Assembly (NCBI GenBank): GCA_023416575.1
Contig: JAEZHL010000061.1
Location: 1-23,301, forward strand
Reading direction: 5' to 3'
From: Pseudomonadota bacterium
Lineage (GTDB): Bacteria > Pseudomonadota > Alphaproteobacteria > Rhizobiales > Hyphomicrobiaceae
Length of the DNA stretch: 23,301 nucleotides
A program made the translations under genes and the position numbers. Shown piece after piece: positions 1 through 7,596 of the stretch; within the stretch, counting starts at the first letter, position 1, and every line of letters starts with the position of its first letter. The notes below the pieces were generated by a model, which was not told the origin of the DNA, made no database searches, and saw nothing but the letters and a program-made list of their open reading frames with translations.

Positions 1-1
1 C

Positions 2-937
2 ACCGAGCGCGTCCAGGTCAACGATATCATGAGCGTGCGCGAAACGGCGCCGCACCTCATCGACGGTTTCGGCACCCGTGCCCGCGCCTACGTGCAGGTG
101 CAGAACGGGTGCGATCACAGGTGCACGTTCTGCATCATTCCATTCGGGCGCGGCCCTTCGCGCTCCGTCCCCGCGGGGGAGGTGGTGGCCCAGGCCCAGC
201 GGCTCGTCGAGGCTGGCTACCGGGAGATCGTGCTGACCGGTGTGGACATCACGTCCTATGGCGCGGACCTGCCCGGCGAGATGACGCTCGGCCGTCTCGT
301 GCGCCAGATCCTGCGGCACGTGCCGGAGCTGGCGCGACTGCGCATCTCATCCATCGATCAAGTCGAGGCCGATAAGCATCTGCTCGATGCCATCGCCGAG
401 GAGCCGCGGCTCATGCCGCATCTGCATCTTTCCATGCAGGCCGGAGACGACCTCATCCTGAAGCGCATGAAGCGGCGCCACTTGCGGTCGGATGCGATCC
501 GCTTCTGCGAGACGGCCCGCAGGCTGCGACCGGACATCGTGTTCGGCGCCGATCTCATCGCTGGCTTCCCGACCGAGAGTGAGGAGCATTTCGAGAACAC
601 GCTCCGCCTCGTCGAGGAATGCGGGCTCACATACCTGCACGTTTTTCCCTTCTCGCCCCGTAAAGGCACACCGGCTGCGCGCATGCCGCAGGTGAACCGG
701 GCCGTGGTCAAGGAGCGGGCTGCCCGCTTGCGGGAGCTCGGCGGGGCGGTGCTGGCGCGCTACCTCGATGGTCAGCGGGGCGCGATTGCCGAAGTGCTGA
801 CGGAGCAGACGGGAGCTGGCCGGACGGCGCAGTTCACGGAAATTCGCCTGTCCGGAGATACGCCCGCCGCCACCCTCGTGCGCGTCCGCGTCGGCGGTAA
901 CGATGGTCAGCGGCTCACAGGTGAGGTGCTGGCGTGA
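2..937 (+). CDS. mtaB: tRNA (N6-threonylcarbamoyladenosine(37)-C2)-methylthiotransferase MtaB, 5' end missing
   Basis: This is a radical-SAM methylthiotransferase that converts t6A37 to ms2t6A37 in tRNAs reading ANN codons. The frame is open to the left edge (first full codon at base 2, reading TERVQVNDI before the first internal Met), so the N-terminal UPF0004 domain lies mostly outside the window. The radical-SAM cluster motif CDHRCTFC (CxxxCxxC) is encoded at about 110-133, preceded by YVQVQNGC and followed by IIPFGRGPSRS, which is typical of MtaB. SAM-domain strands follow (LTGVDITSYG, LHLSMQAGDD, GADLIAGFP), and a C-terminal TRAM-like stretch ends the protein. Its stop overlaps the GTG start of ftsY by four bases (GTGA), so the two are probably translationally coupled. 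The family call is firm; MtaB rather than MiaB is inferred from the motif context and the ftsY neighbour. Confidence 0.93.
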   Translation, partial: TERVQVNDIMSVRETAPHLIDGFGTRARAYVQVQNGCDHRCTFCIIPFGRGPSRSVPAGEVVAQAQRLVEAGYREIVLTGVDITSYGADLPGEMTLGRLVRQILRHVPELARLRISSIDQVEADKHLLDAIAEEPRLMPHLHLSMQAGDDLILKRMKRRHLRSDAIRFCETARRLRPDIVFGADLIAGFPTESEEHFENTLRLVEECGLTYLHVFPFSPRKGTPAARMPQVNRAVVKERAARLRELGGAVLARYLDGQRGAIAEVLTEQTGAGRTAQFTEIRLSGDTPAATLVRVRVGGNDGQRLTGEVLA

Positions 938-2145
938 TCAGCATGCCCAAAAAAGGTAGATTTTTCGACCGCCTCTTCGGTCGTGGCGAGAAGCCGGCCG
1001 AGCCCGAGGCGGAGCACGAGACCGAGATCCAATCCGGCGAGGCGCTGACCCCCGCCGAGGCAGATCAGCTCGAGTCCGCTGAAGCAAGCGGCGCGCGCGC
1101 ACCGGAGCTCGAGGAGCCGGCAGCCGTCGAAGCGACGCTGGAGCCTGAGCCTTACGCGCCGGAGCCTGTCGTCGCGCCTGAGCCTGAGCTTGTGGCGCCA
1201 CCGCCACCTGAGCCCGAGCCGCCGAAGGCCAAGGAGAGTTGGTTCAGCCGGCTCAAGGCCGGGCTGACGAAGACTTCCAATAGATTGTCGGAAGGCATCA
1301 CCGGCGTTTTCGTCAAGCGCAAGCTCGATGCCGATACGCTCGATGACCTCGAGGATTTGCTGATCCAGGCCGATCTCGGCATCGATACCGCGACCCGCAT
1401 CACCGCCGCCCTGGAAAAGGGCCGCTATGACAAGGACATCTCGCCGGACGAGGTCAGGGCAGTTCTGGCTACAGAGATCGAGAAGGTCCTGGAGCCGGTC
1501 GCCAAGCCGCTCACGTTGAACGTGGCGCTGAAGCCGCACGTCATCCTGATGGTCGGGGTCAACGGCACCGGGAAGACGACCACGATTGGAAAGCTGGCAG
1601 CAACCTACGCGCGCGCCGGCAAGAAGGTCATGGTGGCCGCCGGCGATACGTTCCGGGCCGCGGCAATCGATCAGCTGAAGGTGTGGGGCGAGCGGTCCGG
1701 CGCGACAGTGATCGCGCGGGATGTCGGTGCGGATGCCGCAGGGCTTGCATTCGACGCATTCACGCAGGCCCGTCGTGAAGGTTACGATGTTCTGCTGATC
1801 GATACTGCGGGTCGGCTGCAGAACAAGCAGGCATTGATGGACGAGCTCGGCAAGGTCGTAAAGGTTCTGAAGAAGATCGACCCGTCCGTGCCGCACGATA
1901 CCTTGCTCGTTCTCGACGCAACAACGGGCCAGAACGCTCTCGATCAGGTCCAGGTCTTCCAGAAGCAGGCCGGCGTTAGCGGTTTGGTCATGACGAAACT
2001 CGACGGGACGGCGCGGGGGGGCATCCTTGTCGCCATTGCAGCGAAGTATGGGTTGCCGGTCCACGCGATCGGCATCGGCGAGGGCATCGACGATTTGCAA
2101 CCTTTCGACGCCGGGGAATTCGCCCGGGCGATTGCCGTCGACTAG
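934..2145 (+). CDS. ftsY: Signal recognition particle receptor FtsY
   Basis: FtsY is the membrane-associated SRP receptor GTPase. It docks Ffh-ribosome complexes at the Sec translocon for co-translational insertion of membrane proteins. The protein is 403 aa. A basic, aromatic N-terminus (KKGRFFDRLFGRG) suits membrane contact. An acidic Glu/Pro-rich A domain with repeated PEPE units covers roughly residues 20-95. The NG domain follows, with the P-loop GVNGTGKTTT near 207, DTFRAAA near 238, DTAGR near 290 and TKLDGTARGG near 354. The GTG start at 934 is chosen because AGGTGAGG lies just upstream and the start overlaps the mtaB stop; an in-frame ATG at 943 is the alternative. It probably forms a transcription unit with mtaB and the downstream membrane proteins. 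Confidence 0.97.
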   Translation: MISMPKKGRFFDRLFGRGEKPAEPEAEHETEIQSGEALTPAEADQLESAEASGARAPELEEPAAVEATLEPEPYAPEPVVAPEPELVAPPPPEPEPPKAKESWFSRLKAGLTKTSNRLSEGITGVFVKRKLDADTLDDLEDLLIQADLGIDTATRITAALEKGRYDKDISPDEVRAVLATEIEKVLEPVAKPLTLNVALKPHVILMVGVNGTGKTTTIGKLAATYARAGKKVMVAAGDTFRAAAIDQLKVWGERSGATVIARDVGADAAGLAFDAFTQARREGYDVLLIDTAGRLQNKQALMDELGKVVKVLKKIDPSVPHDTLLVLDATTGQNALDQVQVFQKQAGVSGLVMTKLDGTARGGILVAIAAKYGLPVHAIGIGEGIDDLQPFDAGEFARAIAVD

Positions 2146-2194
2146 GTCCGATGCGTTCTTTTGTAGTGAGTAAGGGGAGGCATAGAGCGAGACG

Positions 2195-2890
2195 ATGAAT
2201 TGGTTGAGGCGGGCCTATCCATTCAACGCTGAGCAGACGGTCAATATCGCGAGTGAGTTCGGGCCCCTCGTTACGATGTTTATTGTCAACGCGCTGTATG
2301 GGATCAGCGCGGGCACCTGGGCGCTCATCATCACCACTGCGATCGCTATGGTCGTCATGCGGGGCGTATTGGGCCGGTTCCCCGTATTTCCAGTCATCGC
2401 GAGCAGCGTCACGATCACCTTCGGCTTCCTGACCCTGGTGACTGGCGATGCAATGTGGGTTCAGATCAAGGTCACGATCTTCAACCTGCTGTTTGCGCTC
2501 TTCTTGTTCGGCGGCCTCTGGATGGGGAAGAATTTCTTCCAGTACGTGTTCGAGAGCACCTTCCACTATACTAAGAAGGGTTGGGACCGCTTCACATTCA
2601 GCTTTGCTTGTTTCTTCGTTGTTACGGCGTTCCTGAACGAAGTCGTCCGCCTGAGCTTCCACGATCATCAGATGTATCGCCTGCTCGGCCATGAGCTGGA
2701 CGGGGTTAACGTCTGGATTCTGTTCAAGGTCGCGATCATCATGCCCGTGAGCGGAATCTATGCTTGGTGGCTGACGAGGGTCATGCAGAAGTATCGCATT
2801 CCCGAGCCGGCGGTCGCGGCGGCGGGAGCAATGCCCCTGGCAGCGGGGAGCCGGAGCAATAAGGCCGGAGCGGCCGCGCAAAAGGTCTAG
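2195..2890 (+). CDS. YciB/IspZ-family inner membrane protein, divergent paralogue
   Basis: This 231-aa protein has five or more hydrophobic segments (about 25-62, 65-87, 92-112, 131-151 and 177-200). It belongs to the YciB/IspZ (intracellular septation protein A) family: it shares with the next gene the pattern (E)xxPLVxxFxVN..YGI, TFGxLTL, IKxTIxNxLFAxxLFGGL, GWxxxTFxxACFFxVxAxLNEVV and FKxxxIMPxxxxxA. It is longer than the usual 180-200 aa because of an extra segment near 152-175 (HDHQMYRLLGHELDG) and an Ala-rich C-terminal tail. YciB proteins are linked to envelope integrity and septal peptidoglycan synthesis; what this diverged copy does is unknown. It starts 49 bases after ftsY, and its ribosome site is weak (GAGCGAGACG before the ATG), so coupling to ftsY transcription is likely. 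Confidence 0.85.
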   Translation: MNWLRRAYPFNAEQTVNIASEFGPLVTMFIVNALYGISAGTWALIITTAIAMVVMRGVLGRFPVFPVIASSVTITFGFLTLVTGDAMWVQIKVTIFNLLFALFLFGGLWMGKNFFQYVFESTFHYTKKGWDRFTFSFACFFVVTAFLNEVVRLSFHDHQMYRLLGHELDGVNVWILFKVAIIMPVSGIYAWWLTRVMQKYRIPEPAVAAAGAMPLAAGSRSNKAGAAAQKV

Positions 2891-2935
2891 GTTCGGCCCG
2901 CCAGGCGCGTCAGTGGGTTTAGAGAGGGGTCGCCC

Positions 2936-3523
2936 GTGCAAGAAGAACAGGCAACGAGCCAGCAGCCGCAGAGCGAGCGCGCGCAGCTGATGAAGATGGC
3001 TCTGGAGGTCGCTCCGCTCGTGGTCTTCTTCGCGGTCAACAGCTACCGCGGCATATTCTGGGGGACGGGAGCCTTCATGGCTGCCACCATCATCTCCCTC
3101 GTCGTCTCCCGGTCCTTGCTTGGGCGTATCCCCGTGATGCCGTTCGTGTCCGGGATCTTCGTGGTCACGTTCGGCACCCTGACGCTCATCTTGCAGGATT
3201 CGCTGTTCATCAAGCTGAAGCCGACGATCGTCAACGGGCTGTTCTCGGCCATCCTCTTCGGCGGCTTGATGTTCAATCGTCCGCTCCTCAAGCCGTTGAT
3301 GGGAGACGTGTTTCAACTGGCGCCCCAGGGCTGGGTCGTGCTGACGTTCCGCTGGGCCTGCTTCTTCGCCGTCCTCGCGGTCCTGAATGAAGTGGTGTGG
3401 CGCAATTTCTCTGAGAGCTTCTGGATCAGCTTCAAGCTGTGGGGGATCATGCCGCTGACGATGGTGTTTGCCATCGCGCAGCTCGGTGTCTTGCAACGCT
3501 ACCAGCAGGAAGCGCCGAACTGA
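2936..3523 (+). CDS. yciB: Septation protein A (YciB/IspZ family), canonical copy
   Basis: A 195-aa multi-pass inner membrane protein with the classic YciB order: EVAPLVVFFAVN, SRSLLGRIPVMPFVSG, TFGTLTLILQDSLFIKLKPT, LFGGL, PQGWVVLTFRWACFFAVLAVLNEVVWRNFSE and FKLWGIMPLT. The family acts at the inner membrane in cell-envelope maintenance and septation. A GTG start at 2936 is supported by GAGAGGGG at 2922-2929. The gene lies 45 bases after its paralogue. It is the copy closest to ordinary YciB in length and motifs, so it is the likelier functional equivalent. A perfect 16-base palindrome overlaps its stop codon. Confidence 0.93.
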   Translation: MQEEQATSQQPQSERAQLMKMALEVAPLVVFFAVNSYRGIFWGTGAFMAATIISLVVSRSLLGRIPVMPFVSGIFVVTFGTLTLILQDSLFIKLKPTIVNGLFSAILFGGLMFNRPLLKPLMGDVFQLAPQGWVVLTFRWACFFAVLAVLNEVVWRNFSESFWISFKLWGIMPLTMVFAIAQLGVLQRYQQEAPN

Positions 3524-3534
3524 CCGCGGTCAGT
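3519..3534. repeat. Perfect 16-base palindrome overlapping the yciB stop
   Basis: The sequence ACTGACCGCGGTCAGT reads the same on both strands and includes the TGA stop at 3521-3523. It lies about 135 bases upstream of the MarR-type gene. It could be a protein-binding site, possibly for that regulator, or a chance event in GC-rich DNA. No T-run follows, so it is not a typical terminator. Confidence 0.5.
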
Positions 3535-3571
3535 GTTCCGATATTGCGGATTCTGAAATGTTTTTTGCGTC

Positions 3572-3610
3572 CCACTCAACAATCTAATCTGGACGCAGAT
3601 TATTGAGTGG
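3572..3610. promoter_or_regulatory. Inverted repeat upstream of the MarR-type gene, candidate operator
   Basis: The arms CCACTCAACAATCT (3572-3585) and AGATTATTGAGTGG (3597-3610) pair over 14 positions with one mismatch, around an 11-base centre. A shorter overlapping palindrome, TAATCT/AGATTA (3585-3590 and 3597-3602), is also possible. The AT-rich arms, lack of a T-run and position 58 bases before the regulator's start favour an autoregulatory operator over a terminator. A weak -35-like TTGCGT abuts the left arm. Binding by the MarR-type product is inferred. Confidence 0.5.
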
Positions 3611-3667
3611 TGTTCATTTGTCTCCCTGGGCCAACCGAGGATGCCGGTGATCCGGGCGGGGAGATGC

Positions 3668-4120
3668 ATGTCGCGGCAGAAAACTTTCGATCTGATTGGT
3701 CAGTCGCCTATCCACTTGCTGCATCGAGCCAGTCAATGCGCAAGTGATCTCTTCCAGGAAGAAGTGTCGGGGGACCTTACACCCCGTCAGTTCGCCATTC
3801 TCTTGACGGTGGCGCAGAACGAGGGGGTAAGCCAAACGGGCCTCGTCGAGCGCACGGGGATCGATCGTTCGACTCTCGCGGATGTCATACGGCGCATGTT
3901 GCGGAAGGGGCTTCTGCAGCGTCGCAGGACTCGCGAGGATGCCCGGGCCTATGCAGTCCGGCTGACGGACGAGGGGTGGCGGGCTTTGAAAGAGGCCGAG
4001 CCGCACGCCCGCCGCACTGACGAGAGGGTCCTTGCGGTCCTGTCTAATGCGGAGCGGGAGAAGTTCCTCAAGGGCCTCGCGGCGATCGTTCGCGCCTTCG
4101 AGAACGAAGGCAACCAGTAG
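3668..4120 (+). CDS. MarR-family winged-helix transcriptional regulator
   Basis: A 150-aa protein with the MarR layout: an N-terminal dimerisation helix (IGQSPIHLLHRASQCASDLF), then LTPRQFAILLTV, then a recognition helix region (VSQTGLVERTGIDRSTLADVIRRMLRKGLL). The wing follows (RRRTREDARAYAVRLTDEG), and C-terminal helices complete the dimer. MarR proteins bind short palindromes as dimers and usually release DNA on binding a small phenolic ligand or on oxidation. Cys24 is the only cysteine, so redox sensing cannot be excluded. The start at 3668 is preferred because GGGGAG sits four bases upstream; an in-frame ATG at 3641 has no spaced ribosome site. It lies alone between yciB and the convergent asd gene, so its target is unclear. 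Confidence 0.9.
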   Translation: MSRQKTFDLIGQSPIHLLHRASQCASDLFQEEVSGDLTPRQFAILLTVAQNEGVSQTGLVERTGIDRSTLADVIRRMLRKGLLQRRRTREDARAYAVRLTDEGWRALKEAEPHARRTDERVLAVLSNAEREKFLKGLAAIVRAFENEGNQ

Positions 4121-4182
4121 GACGGCAGATCCGTCTGAGGCTGAGGTTTGCGTTTCCTTTCGATCAATGACCAGATGCGATA

Positions 4183-4204
4183 AGGGCAGGCTTTCGCCTG
4201 CCCT
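4183..4204 (-). terminator. Hairpin between the convergent marR-type and asd genes, likely terminator
   Basis: A perfect nine-base stem (AGGGCAGGC with GCCTGCCCT) closes a four-base loop. On the minus strand the loop is GAAA, a stable tetraloop, and CCCTTAT follows. It lies 30 bases beyond the asd stop and 63 bases beyond the MarR-type stop, so it may serve both genes. The short T-tract lowers certainty. Confidence 0.6.
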
Positions 4205-4233
4205 CTTCATGTTCCGCTGCTCGAAGCTGTGGG

Positions 4234-5262
4234 CTATGCGGCCTTCTTCAGCAGGTTGCGATTGATCATCGTCTCGGCAATCTGAACCGCGTTGAGCGCG
4301 GCGCCCTTGAGCAGGTTGTCGGAGACGATCCACATCGCCAGACCGTTGTCGACGGTCGCGTCCTCGCGGATGCGGCTGACGAACGTGGCAAACTCGCCCG
4401 CCGCCTCGACGGGCGTGACGTAGCCGCCCGGCTCGCGCTTATCGACCACCATCACGCCTGGTGCCTCGCGCAGCACGCTGCGCGCCTCCTCGACCGTGAT
4501 TGGCTTTTCGAACTCGAGGTTCACCGCCTCCGAGTGACCGACGAACACGGGGACGCGCGCGCAAGTGGCCGTGACCTTGATCTTCGGATCGAGGATCTTC
4601 TTCGTCTCGGCCAGCATCTTCCATTCCTCTTTCGTGTAGCCGTCCTCCATGAAGACGTCGATGTGAGGAATGACGTTGAACGCGATCTCCTTCGTGAACT
4701 TCTTCGGCTCGACTTCCTGGCCCGGGACGTACTTGCCCTTAGTCTGGTGCCACAACTCGTCCATGGCGTCCTTACCGGCGCCGGAGACAGACTGATACGT
4801 CGAGACCACGACGCGCTTCACGGTGGCGTAGTCGTGCAGTGGCTTCAGCACGACGACCAGCTGCGCGGTCGAGCAGTTGGGATTGGCGATGATGTTCTTC
4901 TTGCGGAAGCCCTGCACGGCATCGGCATTGACCTCCGGCACGATCAGCGGCACGTCCTGGTCGTAACGCCAGGCGGAGGAATTATCGATGACGGTGCAGC
5001 CCATCGCGCCGATCCGCGGTGACCACTCCTTCGAGACGGTCGAGCCGGCAGACATCAGGCAGAAGTCTGCCTTGGTGAAGTCGAACTGCTCGAGGTCGAA
5101 GCATTTGAGCGTTTTGTCGCCATAGCTGACTTCCGTGCCAATCGAGCGGCGCGACGCGATCGGGAAGACCTCGTCGGCGGGAAATTGACGCTCGGCCAGA
5201 ACATCCAGCATTTCGCGGCCCACGTTGCCCGTGGCGCCGACAACAGCGACCTTGTAGCCCAT
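4234..5262 (-). CDS. asd: Aspartate-semialdehyde dehydrogenase
   Basis: Asd reduces aspartyl-4-phosphate to aspartate semialdehyde with NADPH, the branch step towards lysine/diaminopimelate, threonine and methionine. The 342-aa protein begins MGYKVAVVGATGNVG, with the NADP-binding GATGNVG at 9-15. The catalytic cysteine is Cys130 in NPNCST. Further family signatures are SYQSVSGAGKDAMDEL and GHSEAVNLEF. The open frame extends upstream to 5415, but ATG at 5262 is the family start, gives normal length and has an AAGAGAAAG purine tract upstream. The gene is monocistronic here: it converges on the MarR-type gene and diverges from a dehydrogenase. A seven-base-stem hairpin lies in its leader, but I see no lysine riboswitch. 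Confidence 0.97.
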   Translation of the reverse strand: MGYKVAVVGATGNVGREMLDVLAERQFPADEVFPIASRRSIGTEVSYGDKTLKCFDLEQFDFTKADFCLMSAGSTVSKEWSPRIGAMGCTVIDNSSAWRYDQDVPLIVPEVNADAVQGFRKKNIIANPNCSTAQLVVVLKPLHDYATVKRVVVSTYQSVSGAGKDAMDELWHQTKGKYVPGQEVEPKKFTKEIAFNVIPHIDVFMEDGYTKEEWKMLAETKKILDPKIKVTATCARVPVFVGHSEAVNLEFEKPITVEEARSVLREAPGVMVVDKREPGGYVTPVEAAGEFATFVSRIREDATVDNGLAMWIVSDNLLKGAALNAVQIAETMINRNLLKKAA

Positions 5263-5287
5263 GGCTCTACTTCTTTCTCTTGAGAGC

Positions 5288-5307
5288 GACCAGCATCGGC
5301 GCTGGTC
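5288..5307 (-). promoter_or_regulatory. Hairpin in the asd 5' leader
   Basis: GACCAGC (5288-5294) and GCTGGTC (5301-5307) form a perfect seven-base stem with a six-base loop, 26-45 bases upstream of the asd start. No T-run follows. It could influence translation or mRNA stability, but that is not shown. Confidence 0.35.
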
Positions 5308-5366
5308 AGCCGCACGAATTAGACGATCTGCACCAGGAATCAATAGCGCTGATCCTCGACGGCGCA

Positions 5367-5394
5367 GTTTCGGCCGAGGTGAAGCCGCCGAAAC
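5367..5394. promoter_or_regulatory. Inverted repeat in the asd/SDR divergent region, candidate operator
   Basis: GTTTCGGC (5367-5374) and GCCGAAAC (5387-5394) are perfect eight-base arms separated by 12 bases, in the middle of a 231-base divergent region. The geometry suits a dimeric regulator, but no cognate regulator is adjacent. I could not define a confident promoter for either gene here. Confidence 0.35.
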
Positions 5395-5493
5395 CCTGGG
5401 CGCACGACAGTGCAAACAGGCTGTGCCAGCCTTGCCGACCGATCACCTGCTACCCTAACCTCAGTCATTGGCGGGCAGCAGGGAGAGTGTCCA

Positions 5494-6234
5494 ATGAACA
5501 CCGGAAGCGCTGGACAGGACGGACCCGCGACGCTGGTAACTGGCGTCAGCCGCGGCATCGGCCTGGCGATCGCTCAGGACCTGATGCGGCGCGGTCATCG
5601 CGTGATCGGCACCGCCCGCACCAGACCGGACACCTTCGCGGGCGAGTTCGTCGAGGTCGATCTCGCCGATCCTGTGGCGACCGCGGCGGCCCTCCAGGAG
5701 ATCACCAGCCGGCATCGGGTGCTGCGGCTCGTCAACAATGCCGGCCTTTCGCGCATGGCGCCCGCCGAGGCAGCAAGTCTTGAAGACTTCGAGGCCGTGA
5801 TGGCTGTCAACGTGCGGTCGGTGATGCAGTGCATGCAAGCGGTCCTGCCTGCGATGCGTACGGCGCAGTTCGGCCGCATCGTGAACATCGGCTCGCGTGC
5901 CGGAATGGGTAAGGAGGACCGCCTTATTTACAGCGCGTCGAAGGCGGCCGTGCTCAGCATGACCCGAACGGTGGCGCTCGAATACGCGAAACACGGCATA
6001 ACCTCGAACTGCATCGCTCCCGGACCGATCGAGACGGACATGATCCGCAAGAGCTATCCGCCGGATTCGGCCGCGCGTACTGCGTTGACCCGCCAGGTTC
6101 CCGCCGGCCGCTTCGGCACGCCAGCCGAGATCGCGCACGCCTGCGCCTATTTCCTATCCGACGAAGCCGCTTTCACGAACGGGCAGATTCTCTACGTCTG
6201 TGGCGGCATGTCGGTGGGGCAGGTGCCGGTGTGA
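5494..6234 (+). CDS. SDR-family NAD(P)-dependent oxidoreductase, FabG-like
   Basis: A 246-aa classical short-chain dehydrogenase. The cofactor motif TGVSRGIG lies near residues 16-23, and NNAG follows in the next strand. The catalytic Ser is in NIGSRAG, the YxxxK pair in YSASK, and the C-terminal region has APGPIETDM and CGGMSVG. The fold resembles 3-oxoacyl-ACP reductase, but the substrate cannot be read from sequence. The ATG at 5494 is preferred because GGGAGAG lies at 5481-5487; the open frame extends upstream to 5410 without a better start. It diverges from asd and ends 25 bases before the convergent DUF1178 gene, so it appears to be transcribed alone. Confidence 0.9.
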   Translation: MNTGSAGQDGPATLVTGVSRGIGLAIAQDLMRRGHRVIGTARTRPDTFAGEFVEVDLADPVATAAALQEITSRHRVLRLVNNAGLSRMAPAEAASLEDFEAVMAVNVRSVMQCMQAVLPAMRTAQFGRIVNIGSRAGMGKEDRLIYSASKAAVLSMTRTVALEYAKHGITSNCIAPGPIETDMIRKSYPPDSAARTALTRQVPAGRFGTPAEIAHACAYFLSDEAAFTNGQILYVCGGMSVGQVPV

Positions 6235-6259
6235 GCCGCGACGACGGCATCGCCAACGG

Positions 6260-6706
6260 TCAGTTCTGATCCTCGGGGAGTTGCGGCAGCGGCAAGAAAT
6301 CGATGCCCTCGTCGTGGAGCTCGCGGGCCTCCTCGAGGGTGGCCTCGCCGTAGATGCCGCGTTTCTCTACCTCTTCGTAGTGCATCTTGCGGGCTTCTTC
6401 CGCAAAGCGCGGGCCGACGAACTCCGCGTTCTTTTCGACCTCTTCCCGGATCTGACGCATCAAGGCCAGCAGCTGCAGCTTCTTTTCGGCCTGAGCAGTG
6501 GCCTCGGGGTTGGCAACCGTCATCTCGCCGGACTTCGATCGGCTGGTCGACACGTTCGGAGCCATGAGCGCCTTCTCCACCTTGGCCGAGCCGCAGTGTG
6601 GGCAGGTAACGAGCTTCCGCTGCGCCTGCCGCTCGTAGTCGGCGCTATTCTTGAACCACGCCTCGAACTCGTGGTGCTTCTGGCACTGTAGCCGGTAGCG
6701 GATCAT
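6260..6706 (-). CDS. DUF1178 family protein with a zinc-ribbon-like N-terminus
   Basis: A 148-aa protein of the DUF1178 family, found mainly in alpha- and betaproteobacteria, with no established function. The N-terminus (MIRYRLQCQKHHEFEAWF, then LVTCPHCGS) carries Cys8, Cys35 and Cys38 near His11/His12, a probable zinc-binding cluster. The rest is charged and helical, ending in LPQLPEDQN. Its start codon overlaps the stop of the upstream nitrilase-family gene (ATGA), so the two are probably translationally coupled in the comF-grxC-nitrilase-DUF1178 unit. That suggests, without proof, a link to thiol or metal housekeeping. Confidence 0.88.
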   Translation of the reverse strand: MIRYRLQCQKHHEFEAWFKNSADYERQAQRKLVTCPHCGSAKVEKALMAPNVSTSRSKSGEMTVANPEATAQAEKKLQLLALMRQIREEVEKNAEFVGPRFAEEARKMHYEEVEKRGIYGEATLEEARELHDEGIDFLPLPQLPEDQN

Positions 6707-7581
6707 GGCTCACCGCCCGAGCAAGGCGCTGCATCGGCCCGAATCACCTCGAACGGGCGATCATGCTGTAGGGAGGGAACGCGCTGGCGGGCCTCCTCGA
6801 CCGCATTCAAATCGATGTCGGCCACGATGACTGATGGCTCGACGCCATCCGCTTCCGCCAGCACTTCGCCCCATGGCGATACGATGATGCTGTGGCCGTA
6901 CGTCGCCCGCCCGTTTTCGTGCGAGCCCGCCTGGGCGGCGGCGAGAACGAAGCACTGCGCCTCGATTGCGCGGGCGCGCAGCAGGGCGTGCCAGTGGGCC
7001 TGTCCCGTCGGGACCGTGAAGGCGGCCGGCACCGCGATGAGTTGCGCCCCAGCCTTCGCGAGCGCGCGGTAGAGCGTCGGAAAGCGCATGTCATAGCAGA
7101 TCGTCATGCCGAGCGTGCCCCAGGGGAGATCGGCGAGCACAGCCCTGCTGCCCGGCTCGAAATTGCGGCTCTCGCGATAGCTTTCGCCGCCCGGAAGCTG
7201 GACGTCGAACATGTGGATCTTGTCGTAACGGGCCGCGATGCGTCCCTCCGGCGAGAACAGATAGGAGCGGTTGGCGATCTTGTCGGGTTTGATCAGCACG
7301 CCCATGGAGCCGAGGTGCAGCCAGATGCCGAGCTCCCGCGCCAGCGCTTGGCAATGCGCGATAGCGGGATTTCCCTCCTCGGGCCGGGTCTCGACGAACA
7401 GCCGCGCCGGGTCCCGCTCCATCAGCACTGACACTTCCGGCGTCTGGATGTACTGTGCGCCTTCGGCCGCCGCCTGCCGCACGAGTTGGCTCAGCTGGGC
7501 GAGATTGCGGGCAACGTCCCGACCCGTGCACATCTGCACCAGCCCGGCCCGGAAAGTCCTGGCATCCGTCATCGTGGCCAT
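6703..7581 (-). CDS. Carbon-nitrogen hydrolase (Nit-like, probable deaminated glutathione amidase)
   Basis: A 292-aa nitrilase-superfamily amidase. The Glu-Lys-Cys triad is visible as Glu49 (QTPEVSVL), Lys121 (YDKIHMFDVQLPGG) and Cys162 (MTICYDMRFP). The KIHMFDV and ICYDMRFP signatures match the Nit1 branch, whose characterised members hydrolyse deaminated glutathione, a damaged by-product of transaminases, to 2-oxoglutarate and Cys-Gly. Its place 15 bases downstream of a glutaredoxin gene fits glutathione upkeep, though the substrate is inferred. The start at 7581 is used; an in-frame ATG at 7572 is the alternative. The stop overlaps the DUF1178 start by four bases. Confidence 0.92.
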   Translation of the reverse strand: MATMTDARTFRAGLVQMCTGRDVARNLAQLSQLVRQAAAEGAQYIQTPEVSVLMERDPARLFVETRPEEGNPAIAHCQALARELGIWLHLGSMGVLIKPDKIANRSYLFSPEGRIAARYDKIHMFDVQLPGGESYRESRNFEPGSRAVLADLPWGTLGMTICYDMRFPTLYRALAKAGAQLIAVPAAFTVPTGQAHWHALLRARAIEAQCFVLAAAQAGSHENGRATYGHSIIVSPWGEVLAEADGVEPSVIVADIDLNAVEEARQRVPSLQHDRPFEVIRADAAPCSGGEP

Positions 7582-7596
7582 TCGGATCCCCCGCCG

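Noticed and set aside
907..2100. 397-codon minus-strand open frame opposite ftsY
   Set aside because: Shadow of FtsY; Leu/Arg-rich low-complexity product with no motif.
1988..3496. 502-codon minus-strand open frame opposite the yciB pair and the end of ftsY
   Set aside because: Highly charged, His/Asp/Arg-rich, crossing three real genes and their spacers; a shadow frame.
3668..4120. MarR-type protein as an OhrR peroxide sensor
   Set aside because: The single cysteine lies in RASQCASDLF, not the OhrR-type context, and no ohr gene is adjacent.
5263..5493. Lysine riboswitch upstream of asd
   Set aside because: The region has only a small hairpin and an inverted repeat; it lacks the length and junction structure of a lysine riboswitch.
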